Assembly: GCA_013215295.1 (NCBI GenBank)
Contig: JABSOZ010000019.1
Span: 32,356-96,355, forward strand
Direction: 5' to 3'
From: Colwellia sp.
GTDB taxonomy: Bacteria > Pseudomonadota > Gammaproteobacteria > Enterobacterales > Alteromonadaceae
Length of the DNA stretch: 64,000 bases
Shown here: in pieces, positions 44,694 through 52,911 of the stretch
How the letters are laid out: each line of letters opens with the position of its first letter
Position numbering within the stretch: the first letter of the stretch is position 1
Made by a program: the position numbers and the translations under genes
Notes under the pieces: model-generated
What the model was told of the DNA's origin: nothing
What the model saw: the letters and a program-made list of their open reading frames with translations, nothing else
The model's database searches: none

Positions 44694-46121
44694 TTATCGA
44701 ATAAATAATTTATAAACTAAACGATGAATAGCACTATCAAAAGGCGGGAATAACAATGGCGTTAAGTTAATGCGTCCTCGAGTTAACACCGATTTTTGAT
44801 GGGAAAATGTTTTAAAGCCTTCTTCGCCATGGTATTGGCCCATGCCCGAAGCACCGACACCACCAAAAGGTAAATCATCGTTAGCAACGTGGAAGGTCGC
44901 TTCATTAATACAGACACCACCCGCATGCGTTTTGAAGAGAAATTCTTGTTGGAAAACCTTATCAAAACTGTAAATGTATAGTGCTAATGGCCGTGGTCGT
45001 GACGTGATATATTCAAGAACCTCACCAATATCATTATAAGCAATTATCGGTAATATCGGACCAAAGATCTCTTGCTGCATAACCAACATGTCATCTTGAA
45101 CATCACAAACTAAGGTTAATGGTAATTTTCTTGATGCCCTTTGTTTATCAATGTCTGTTGTTTCAGCTAAACACGGAATAACCGTTGCCCCTTTTTCTTT
45201 AGCATCACTTAGCAGATGAGTTAAACGTTCATATTGCGCATCGTTAATAATGCTGGTGCAATCATCGTTATTGCTAAGGTTCGGATACATTTGCTGGTAG
45301 CGAGCAGTTATTTCTTCAACGAGTTCATTACACTTGTCTCGAGGGCAAAATATATAATCTGGCGCGACACAGGTTTGCCCTGAATTGAGCGTTTTACCCA
45401 GTATTAGCCGAGATACCGCAGTAGCAATATCCATAGCATTATCAATAATTGCTGGAGATTTTCCGCCTAATTCTAAGGTCACTGGTACTAAGTTTTCTGC
45501 GGCTGATTTCATCACTAACTTACCAACAGCGGTAGAGCCTGTAAAAAACAAATGGTCGAATGCCAGTGACGAGAATTTTGTCGCTATTTTTACATCGCCA
45601 GCGACGATGGCAACTTTTTCAGGAGGAAAAATTTCACCCATCAGTTTAGCTAATAAGCTGCTGGTATGAGGGCTGTATTCTGACATTTTTATCATGGCCA
45701 CATTACCAGCAGCTAGCGCTGCGGTAAGTGGGCCTAAAGATAAGAATAATGGATAATTCCACGGAGTTACAATACCAATGACTCCTTTAGGCTGAGAAAT
45801 CACTTCACCTTTAGCGGGTTGAAACAAAAGGCCGATATGTTTACGCTGAGGCTTCATCCAACGCTTCATGCGCTTTAACGTGTAGTTAATACCTGAAATT
45901 GTAGTCAATATATCGCCAATCTTTGTATCATCGGCGCTACGGTGACCAAAGTCTAAAGTTAACGCTGCGATAAATTCATCTTGATTAGCTAACAAGAGTT
46001 TTTTTAATGACTTTAAGTTGTTCAGTCTTTCTTGGTAACTAGGGTACGTATTTTTACTAAAGTATTGTTTTTGCGCTGCTAAGTTTGATTCCAGCTTAGC
46101 AATTGTGGTTATTTCATTCAT
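44694..46121 (-). CDS. Aldehyde dehydrogenase, coniferyl-aldehyde-dehydrogenase-like
   Basis: A 475-residue NAD(P)-dependent aldehyde dehydrogenase close to the coniferyl aldehyde dehydrogenase group. It shows VIGIVTPWNYPLFLSLGP, VTLELGGKSPAIID (general-base Glu), the catalytic Cys in GQTCVAPDYIF, and QQEIFGPILP. It has no signal peptide. It lies 95 bp downstream of an iron alcohol dehydrogenase on the same strand, so the pair oxidises an alcohol to an acid. With an alkylsulfatase in the same neighbourhood, a medium- or long-chain aliphatic aldehyde is a likely substrate. An aromatic substrate is an alternative. Confidence 0.93.
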   Translation of the reverse strand: MNEITTIAKLESNLAAQKQYFSKNTYPSYQERLNNLKSLKKLLLANQDEFIAALTLDFGHRSADDTKIGDILTTISGINYTLKRMKRWMKPQRKHIGLLFQPAKGEVISQPKGVIGIVTPWNYPLFLSLGPLTAALAAGNVAMIKMSEYSPHTSSLLAKLMGEIFPPEKVAIVAGDVKIATKFSSLAFDHLFFTGSTAVGKLVMKSAAENLVPVTLELGGKSPAIIDNAMDIATAVSRLILGKTLNSGQTCVAPDYIFCPRDKCNELVEEITARYQQMYPNLSNNDDCTSIINDAQYERLTHLLSDAKEKGATVIPCLAETTDIDKQRASRKLPLTLVCDVQDDMLVMQQEIFGPILPIIAYNDIGEVLEYITSRPRPLALYIYSFDKVFQQEFLFKTHAGGVCINEATFHVANDDLPFGGVGASGMGQYHGEEGFKTFSHQKSVLTRGRINLTPLLFPPFDSAIHRLVYKLFIR

Positions 46122-46216
46122 CGATGTTTCTCATAGTTAATGCAGACTCATATAGCACTAGGCAGTGTTATTGGCGACTTTTATTAGTCATTCCTGTGCA
46201 AAACACTGGTTTCAAA

Positions 46217-47425
46217 CTATGTTGTACACAGCTGAGTGATCAGTTGTTCACATTGCGATACGCGTAAATATTTAGGCACTGGATAAAAGTAATGCGCCTC
46301 TTTTAGCGCCGATTTTGCCAATGTTTTTATATCTTTTTCTTCGATACAGCATAAGGTCTTTGGTATGCCTACTTCAACCTGTAGTTTTTTTATCGCTAAG
46401 ATAAACTGCTCTGCCGCTTGCATATTCGTTAGCTTATTGGTGTTTATGCCAATAGCTTTTGCCATATCGGCTAAACGCTCCTCACTGCCATTTAGGTAGA
46501 AGTCGAGTACGACAGGTAAAACGACTGCATTGGTGAAGCCATGAGGGGAGTGATATTTTGCGCCAATTTGATGAGCTATAGCATGCACATAACCGACATT
46601 AGTTTTATTAAATGCAAGTCCCGCATAACAAGAGGCAATTGCTAATGCTTGCCTTGCAGCTAAATCGCCGCCATGGTGATAACAAGTGGGTAATTGCTTA
46701 AAAATCAGTTTTATTGCTGTTAAGGAAAATTGATCCGTTTCCTCATTTGCATACCTTGATAAGTAGGCTTCAATGGCATGAGTAAGTGCGTCAAAGCCGG
46801 TATCAGCGGTTATTTTAGGCGGCATTCCTTTCATCAGGGTAGGATCTAATGCGGTTGCCATAGCTATCATTTTTGGCGAAATAACTAATGATTTACTTTG
46901 GTTTTCAGTATCAGTAATCACTGCCGCCATAGTCACTTCTGATCCCGTGCCAGACGTTGTTGGTATGACACACAAAGGCAAACCTTGCTTTTTTATTTTT
47001 AATAAACCAGCGACACTTTTAATGGTTTGACGACTATTCGCCAATACCGCAATCATTTTAGCCGCATCAATTGAAGAGCCGCCTCCTATGGCAAGTACCA
47101 AGTCGCATTGCTGCTTTCTAAGTAATGCAATACCATTATTCACTACACTTTCATTAGGGTCTGGGGTGACTTGGTCATAAATTGTTACTTTCACTTGATG
47201 CTCGGCAAGTAAATTGCAAACACTCTTTGCTATGCCTAATTTATTGAGTACCGCATCAGTAACAATAAATACATGTTGAGTGTCTTGATCTATGATGAGT
47301 TTGGTCAAGGCTAAAGATGAATCCTTACCGGTAAAAATAAAAGGTTGTGATTGAGGTACTAATTTTCCGGCAAGCTTTAACACTTGCATGATTAGTTTAT
47401 AAAAAAATACTTTTAGGTGAAACAT
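46217..47425 (-). CDS. Iron-containing alcohol dehydrogenase
   Basis: A 402-residue group III (Fe-dependent) alcohol dehydrogenase. Marks: LAIGGGSSIDAAKMIAVLA (NAD binding), PTTSGTGSEVTMAAVI, DALTHAIEAYLSR and the metal-binding HAIAHQIGAKYHSPHGFTNA with its His residues. Cytoplasmic. It precedes the aldehyde dehydrogenase and follows the DUF1329 gene, from which it is separated by an intrinsic terminator (47462-47491). It may have its own promoter or depend on read-through. The expected role is oxidation of an alcohol released by the nearby alkylsulfatase. Confidence 0.92.
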   Translation of the reverse strand: MFHLKVFFYKLIMQVLKLAGKLVPQSQPFIFTGKDSSLALTKLIIDQDTQHVFIVTDAVLNKLGIAKSVCNLLAEHQVKVTIYDQVTPDPNESVVNNGIALLRKQQCDLVLAIGGGSSIDAAKMIAVLANSRQTIKSVAGLLKIKKQGLPLCVIPTTSGTGSEVTMAAVITDTENQSKSLVISPKMIAMATALDPTLMKGMPPKITADTGFDALTHAIEAYLSRYANEETDQFSLTAIKLIFKQLPTCYHHGGDLAARQALAIASCYAGLAFNKTNVGYVHAIAHQIGAKYHSPHGFTNAVVLPVVLDFYLNGSEERLADMAKAIGINTNKLTNMQAAEQFILAIKKLQVEVGIPKTLCCIEEKDIKTLAKSALKEAHYFYPVPKYLRVSQCEQLITQLCTT

Positions 47426-47461
47426 CTGCAGTCCTGAGAAGGTTATTAATTACTAGCTAAC

Positions 47462-47491
47462 AAAAAAACGCTTACAAAAGTGTTGTAAGCG
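47462..47491 (-). terminator. Intrinsic terminator after the DUF1329 gene
   Basis: CGCTTACAA (47469-47477) and TTGTAAGCG (47483-47491) form a perfect 9-bp stem around a 5-base loop. On the minus strand the stem is followed by seven T residues. It separates DUF1302-DUF1329 from the dehydrogenases. Confidence 0.85.
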
Positions 47492-47531
47492 ATTAAATTC
47501 ACTTTTACTTTTTACTCATAAATTAATTTTA

Positions 47532-48893
47532 TTACCTTTTGCCACTTCGTCTCAGAGCACTTAAACTAAAGTTTTTTCGAGTAGATTGTTGGTTAAAAAC
47601 GATAGGATCTTTCATTTCATTACTCAGTATTGCTAAATAACGCTCTGCAACTAAATCATGATAAATTTCTGCCGAGACAAAATTGGTATTACCTACCGCA
47701 TATTGTAATTGGTGCGCTTCGCTGACTCGCCATAATAAGTTTTTATCGTCATATAAATCAGCAATGCTTATTTGCCAGCTATCTTCATCAATATAAAAGA
47801 CACGTTTTGAATAAATATTGCGGGTATTATCTTTAATGATGGCTTCAACTTGCCAGACTCTATGCAGTTCATAACGAGTTAGGTTTTGATCAACATGATT
47901 AACTTGTATCATGTCATCATATTTCAATTCTGGGTTGGCTAAATCATAGGAGTTATAAGGAATATATAATTCTTTCTTACCAACAAGCTTCCAGTTATAT
48001 CGACCAGGTGATCCTGCAAACATATCGACTTGATCTGTAGTACGCAAACCATCAGAACCATTATTTGGAGCGTCATAGGCAACATTAGGAGCTCTGCGTA
48101 TTCTGCGTTGACCTGGATTATAGGTCCAAGCTTTTCTCGGTGTTTTAATTTGATCTATAGTTTCATGTATTAATAATAAACTACCGCTTAAACGCGCAGG
48201 TGAAATTATTTTAGCAGTGTAATAGAAAAGAATATTGTCATCTTTGTGTTCATCATAACCATCAGAAATATACTGTGGTGAACTAAATTTAGTCGCTTTT
48301 TTTACCGGGGTAAAGCTACCATTTCGTTGTACAGGGATCATGGTGAAATTACGTGCTACATTGCCTCCTCTAAAACGCGTAATGTGATTCCAAATGACTT
48401 CCAAGCCATTTTTAGGCATAGCGAACGGAATAGACTCGTCAAAGTTGCCTAAACCATTACCACCATCTAACAATACAGTGCTTACAGCATTAACTTTAGC
48501 TTTATCTAAGACATGTTGTGGCTGTGAAGCCGTTCGATGTGTTTTATAAACAGGAATAAAGTAAGTATCAGGGTATTGCTTTAATAACGAAACTTGTCCT
48601 GGGCTGAGGTTGTTTTTGTATTTATCAACATTTTCAGCGGTAATAGTAAAAAGGGGGTTTTCATCGGCATAAATATTTACTGTGTAGTCAACATTACTAT
48701 CTGCGGCTAAACCGCCGGCATAGATAGGGATAGTTCCTGCTTGATTTCCTGCCTTTTCAGCACCAACAAATGTCAGCGCTTCGCCTAACTTTTCCGCTTC
48801 TTCAGGCGTCACTTTAGCATTCACATGGTTGTTCACCATAGCTAATATAAAGAGTAACGGCATTGATATATTTTTAATAAGTTTCATTTTCAT
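47532..48893 (-). CDS. DUF1329 family exported protein
   Basis: A 453-residue protein of the DUF1329 family, LolA/LppX-like in fold. The signal peptide ends at HVNA. The family's start VTPEEAEKLGEALTFVGAEKAG, then PGQRRIRRAPNVAYDAPN and RVFYIDEDSWQI are visible. It is 27 bp downstream of a DUF1302 gene, its near-constant partner. The pair is thought to handle hydrophobic compounds at the envelope. Here it is divergent from an alkylsulfatase unit, so the cargo could be alkyl sulfate, alcohol or a related lipid (inference). Confidence 0.9.
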   Translation of the reverse strand: MKMKLIKNISMPLLFILAMVNNHVNAKVTPEEAEKLGEALTFVGAEKAGNQAGTIPIYAGGLAADSNVDYTVNIYADENPLFTITAENVDKYKNNLSPGQVSLLKQYPDTYFIPVYKTHRTASQPQHVLDKAKVNAVSTVLLDGGNGLGNFDESIPFAMPKNGLEVIWNHITRFRGGNVARNFTMIPVQRNGSFTPVKKATKFSSPQYISDGYDEHKDDNILFYYTAKIISPARLSGSLLLIHETIDQIKTPRKAWTYNPGQRRIRRAPNVAYDAPNNGSDGLRTTDQVDMFAGSPGRYNWKLVGKKELYIPYNSYDLANPELKYDDMIQVNHVDQNLTRYELHRVWQVEAIIKDNTRNIYSKRVFYIDEDSWQISIADLYDDKNLLWRVSEAHQLQYAVGNTNFVSAEIYHDLVAERYLAILSNEMKDPIVFNQQSTRKNFSLSALRRSGKR

Positions 48894-48920
48894 TTCCTAA
48901 GGTAATTTGTACTAAGGTGA

Positions 48921-50789
48921 TTAAAAAATCACACTAAAATTAACCGACATAAAATCATGATCTTTAAGTACACTAAAGTCATCACCTGAATATTGCGTAT
49001 AAGCGATAACTGCAGAATAAGTTTCAAGATAAGAAGCTGTTACATTTACGGTAAGTTTTGTATTACCTTCAATAAAGTTACCGCCTGGTTGTGGTGCATA
49101 ACCATCCACATCATGACTCCATAAAATAGAGGGTTTAAAATTAACACCGGCAAGTACATTATTATATTGTGCTGAAATGAGTGCTCTGTAACCCCACGAA
49201 GCTTGCGTAACAAAGCCATTATCTATGGCCGCTGGATTATTAGGGTTATGGTCATAAAGGCCAAATATGCCACTACGGCCATATTTTGTTGTGTTTGGAC
49301 TTTCATCAAAATCATGAACGTAGGTATAGCCAATTTCAGCCAGTACGCTTACTTGGCTCGCACCGTGTATTTGGTCAAAAGTATTAATAGCGGTAAATTG
49401 AATTTGGGAAACATCAAAGTTATCTGAGCCACTGAAAAAGGCGCCATTTTCTGTGGTTCTTACCCGTTCGTTAAGCTCTGTACTGGTAGAGGTTTCAGTT
49501 AATAAGGCACTTACCAACATAGGTCCATTAATCTGAATAGCTTTATCTTTTAGTCGTGAATATTCTCCTGATAAAGATAAACCGCCGACATTAGTGGCAA
49601 AAGTAAAACCAGTTACTTGTATCTGACTGGTATAGTCAGTGACATAACTGGATGTTGAAATACGCTCTTTGCCTATTAAAGCTTTGAATAATTCAGTGGG
49701 AGTGTTATAGCCGCTACCTTGACCTGCTTGCTGCCAAATCTGCAAGGTCTGCTGAAAAAGAGCGCCCATTTCTGCACCGCCAACGTCATGTTTAGTGAAA
49801 CTGACAATGGGTAGGCGGTCATTTATTTTCATGAAATACAAACCAAATTCAGTATCAGCTAATGCTTCAGCATAATAACGAAGCGCTGCACCGAATTGGC
49901 CACTATCTGTACTCTTTCGTACACCATCAGTATTTCGAGCGATACTCGTTGCACCATTACTTAAAGAAATCGAGTCACAGCCTGAGGTGACGTAATCAGT
50001 GCCTGAGAAATATGTACCACAAGCATCAACGATGGTTTCTTGATAGTCCAATTGATAAAAGAATTCTGAACTCAAGTTGTCTGTCATACCAAAACTGGCA
50101 TAAGCCATGTTTATAGGTAACAGTGCTTCTTTAACTGTTGCTCCTGGTCGCCTTAATGCACTGGAGTCAATCGGGCTTATTGAGTTTAAAGGGCTACGAA
50201 TAAAGTTACCCTCTCCCCAATTAATCACTTGTTTCCCTAAACGTAAATCAACGGGTGTGTTACCCACTTCAAATTCACCATAAATATAGGCATCTAATAG
50301 CGCGACGCCACTTGCCTTAGATAAGTTATCAAAATTGTCATCATTGAGTGGTTCATTTGGGTGGTTATAAATTAGCGGAGCACCAGCAATACCGTTTGAG
50401 TCTAATTGCGCAAGGTTACCGTAATGTACATTACCCTTGTCCATTTTGCGGTCATACCAATATTTACCACGCACAAACAGGCCAACATTTTTATATCTCA
50501 GTTCTAAGTCGTGTACACCTTTAATAATCTCTGAGAAAGAATCGTCCTTTTTATAGTTATTATTGGCATCGTCATTATTACCATAATCACCATAGACGTC
50601 CTTTAATAAGGATGGAGCCGCCGCTTCGACTCGCCAACTTTTACCTATGGACATTTCACTATTAAATACAGCCTCTATATCACCGAATTGAAATTCCATC
50701 GCTAGTGTTTGACCACATAGCAATGTAGAGATGATTACAGATAAGCATGCTTTTCGCTTAAATATATTATCAATATTACCTTTTTCCAT
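48921..50789 (-). CDS. DUF1302 family outer-membrane protein
   Basis: A 622-residue beta-barrel protein of the DUF1302 family. The signal peptide ends at TLAMEF, followed by the family opening EFQFGDIEAVFNSEMSIG. RLGKQVINWGEGNFIRSPLNSISPID and the C-terminal MSVNFSVIF are also typical. It is the first gene of the unit with DUF1329. The 230-bp divergent space carries two GACAC-N5-GTGTC palindromes. The protein is likely a channel or binding barrel for a hydrophobic substrate, by analogy with the family; nothing in the sequence names it. Confidence 0.9.
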   Translation of the reverse strand: MEKGNIDNIFKRKACLSVIISTLLCGQTLAMEFQFGDIEAVFNSEMSIGKSWRVEAAAPSLLKDVYGDYGNNDDANNNYKKDDSFSEIIKGVHDLELRYKNVGLFVRGKYWYDRKMDKGNVHYGNLAQLDSNGIAGAPLIYNHPNEPLNDDNFDNLSKASGVALLDAYIYGEFEVGNTPVDLRLGKQVINWGEGNFIRSPLNSISPIDSSALRRPGATVKEALLPINMAYASFGMTDNLSSEFFYQLDYQETIVDACGTYFSGTDYVTSGCDSISLSNGATSIARNTDGVRKSTDSGQFGAALRYYAEALADTEFGLYFMKINDRLPIVSFTKHDVGGAEMGALFQQTLQIWQQAGQGSGYNTPTELFKALIGKERISTSSYVTDYTSQIQVTGFTFATNVGGLSLSGEYSRLKDKAIQINGPMLVSALLTETSTSTELNERVRTTENGAFFSGSDNFDVSQIQFTAINTFDQIHGASQVSVLAEIGYTYVHDFDESPNTTKYGRSGIFGLYDHNPNNPAAIDNGFVTQASWGYRALISAQYNNVLAGVNFKPSILWSHDVDGYAPQPGGNFIEGNTKLTVNVTASYLETYSAVIAYTQYSGDDFSVLKDHDFMSVNFSVIF

Positions 50790-50872
50790 GATTTCCCCAA
50801 ATGTGTACTTTTATTGTTTTAATTGTGTTTTTTTATTAACCAAATACTATGGTGGTTTCATACTCTCATTAT

Positions 50873-50887
50873 GACACTCGGAGTGTC
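50873..50887. promoter_or_regulatory. Palindromic operator A (GACACTCGGAGTGTC)
   Basis: A GACAC-N5-GTGTC palindrome, perfect out to TGACACTC/GAGTGTCA (50872-50888). On the minus strand its flank supplies a TTGACA that could be a -35 for the DUF1302 unit. The most likely binder is the TetR regulator at 55023-55688. Confidence 0.75.
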
Positions 50888-50905
50888 AATAGTTTATTTT
50901 ATAAC

Positions 50906-50933
50906 TTGATCCGTAGATAATTCTAGGTATAGT
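50906..50933 (+). promoter_or_regulatory. Predicted promoter of the PQQ-like/alkylsulfatase unit
   Basis: TTGATC (50906-50911) and TATAGT (50928-50933) are 16 bases apart. Palindrome B (50942-50956) covers the expected start site, which suits repression. Confidence 0.5.
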
Positions 50934-50941
50934 TAATTATC

Positions 50942-50956
50942 GACACGTAAAGTGTC
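50942..50956. promoter_or_regulatory. Palindromic operator B (GACACGTAAAGTGTC)
   Basis: A second GACAC-N5-GTGTC site, 69 bp from A (centre to centre). The shared half-sites with a different spacer argue for one dimeric repressor acting on both divergent units. Confidence 0.75.
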
Positions 50957-51022
50957 AATACTTTGTTTGCTCAAAAATATTCACTTTTCATTCAAATAAT
51001 AAATATAAATTAGGTCTGATAT

Positions 51023-52867
51023 ATGGTTTCAATAAAAAGAGTTTCAGTGAAAAGGGGGCTTATCGCTTTAGTGATATTTTGTGGTGTGATACTAGCCGTT
51101 TTAGTCATCGCTTATTCGCAGTTGAATTTAAATGCTAAACCACGAGAGCTTGCTGAGTACAAACTTAGTGACTGGCAGCCTACAGGGCTGCCTAATGTCG
51201 GCGTTATCAACCCGGTTATCCCGGATTTAACCACGTCAAACTCTATGCATTATGGCATTAATAATAATGCCCAATTGATGATTGTCACCGCACCTAAACA
51301 AGAACTGGCTTGGGTTGCCGAAGAAAGTTTTTATATTCCAGAAGGGCCCACGTTAGACAGAGAAGGCAACATTTACTTTAGCCCTTATCAAGCACAAGAG
51401 GATGTTAGCTTAGTCGCACTTGACGGTGAAACGGGTGAAAGGCGCTGGGTAATTCCTGCGCACGGTGATACCAATGGCTCTGGCGCTATATTAATTCTAA
51501 ACGATATCGACTCCAACTCTCAGGTCCTTTATCACTCAACTTATAGCGATGCTTATGCCATTAAAACCACTGGTGAAATAATATGGCAAGTTAAAACTGG
51601 CTTTAAATTCGCCGGTACAGGCACCAACCCACATACTTGGGGTGTTAACTACCTACCAGGCATTGATGCGGTCAGTGTATTATCTGAAGACGGCAAGCTG
51701 ACCTTGTTTGCGCGAAAAACCGGTCAACAGCTATTAACCGAGACATTAAATTTACCGGGCTCGCCAGCATCAATGGATTATGTCGATCGTCCATCGGATT
51801 TTATCTCTGATCGTGCCGATAAGGCAGGCGAAGAAGTTTTTGGTAAAGCCCCGAAAGGTGAAGGATTATTCTCAACCATCAGTATGGTTATTTTTGGTGG
51901 CGGCAAAGAAGTGACTAACTTTTATGGCAGTGATCCCATGTCAAACCGTTTATATATTGCCGCTACAGCCCCCGATGAAGTTGACGGCGTAAAAGATAAT
52001 ATTTCCAAGCTTGGCGCTATTTACGCGTATGACTTTGTACAACACAGTGATGGCACCGTTACCACAACAATTGCCGCAAGATATGATTTTGATGGCGGTA
52101 CTGGCTCAACCCCAACCATCAGTAATGATGGTAAATATATATTTGCTTCCGATGAAAATGGCAATTTAATTACGCTAGATAATAAACTCAATGAACTTTG
52201 GCGGGTCAATGTCGGTTCACAAATTGCTGCATCCATTTCAGCCAGTGCTGACAATAACGAACTGTATGCGGTAACCGCACTGAATATTCATAAGGTTATT
52301 AATCATGGTGACCGCGGTGAAATAGTGTGGACCACGAATTTTGATATGTACCCAGGTTTTAATACCATTAACGCGCTTACCGCTGCCATTACCGCCAATG
52401 GTGTTGCCGTTAGTTTGGGTGCAACACCTAAATTTGTGGGTGACATGCCATTAATGATCACCAATGGATTCGGACTGTTAGATAAAAATACCGGCGAAGT
52501 GATTAGTTTTGTCGAAGGTTATGAAGAATCTATCGCGGCAACGATGATCGCACCCGATGGCGGTTTTGTTATTGGTAGTTCGCCAACACGACGTTTAGTC
52601 GCTAAAGGCATATTCGGTGATAAGATAAAACCCATAAGAGGTGGTATCGCCCGTTACAAGTCCACGGATAATCGTCTGTTGGCTAGAGATGCAATATGTA
52701 TGGCGCAACGTTACCAAATCCGCTCAAGTTCCTACAATGCAAACGATCATCCAGTAGCAAGTGAGTGGGATAAAAAACAAATTTCAATTTTGCGCGAACA
52801 GGCCAGTATAGCGCTAGGTCGGAAAATGGGTGATTTAGCTGATGAGTGTATGCACCTCAATCAATAA
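51023..52867 (+). CDS. PQQ-like beta-propeller protein, membrane-anchored
   Basis: A 614-residue protein. An N-terminal membrane segment (GLIALVIFCGVILAVLVIAY) anchors it, with the rest outside the cytoplasm. Residues about 90-530 show repeating strands of the PQQ/BamB propeller type: TLDREGNIYFSPY, VALDGETGERRWVIPA, AIKTTGEIIWQVKTGF, STPTISNDGKYIFASDENG and ELWRVNVGSQI. No Cys pair or catalytic Asp of true quinoprotein dehydrogenases was recognised, so enzymatic activity is doubtful. It lies 44 bp before the alkylsulfatase, divergent from DUF1302/1329. The same set recurs in other genomes, possibly as an envelope transport or assembly aid. Confidence 0.75.
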   Translation: MVSIKRVSVKRGLIALVIFCGVILAVLVIAYSQLNLNAKPRELAEYKLSDWQPTGLPNVGVINPVIPDLTTSNSMHYGINNNAQLMIVTAPKQELAWVAEESFYIPEGPTLDREGNIYFSPYQAQEDVSLVALDGETGERRWVIPAHGDTNGSGAILILNDIDSNSQVLYHSTYSDAYAIKTTGEIIWQVKTGFKFAGTGTNPHTWGVNYLPGIDAVSVLSEDGKLTLFARKTGQQLLTETLNLPGSPASMDYVDRPSDFISDRADKAGEEVFGKAPKGEGLFSTISMVIFGGGKEVTNFYGSDPMSNRLYIAATAPDEVDGVKDNISKLGAIYAYDFVQHSDGTVTTTIAARYDFDGGTGSTPTISNDGKYIFASDENGNLITLDNKLNELWRVNVGSQIAASISASADNNELYAVTALNIHKVINHGDRGEIVWTTNFDMYPGFNTINALTAAITANGVAVSLGATPKFVGDMPLMITNGFGLLDKNTGEVISFVEGYEESIAATMIAPDGGFVIGSSPTRRLVAKGIFGDKIKPIRGGIARYKSTDNRLLARDAICMAQRYQIRSSSYNANDHPVASEWDKKQISILREQASIALGRKMGDLADECMHLNQ

Positions 52868-52911
52868 ATTCCAATATTAATGAAAGCTGGCCAGTCCAGA
52901 ACGAGGTATCC

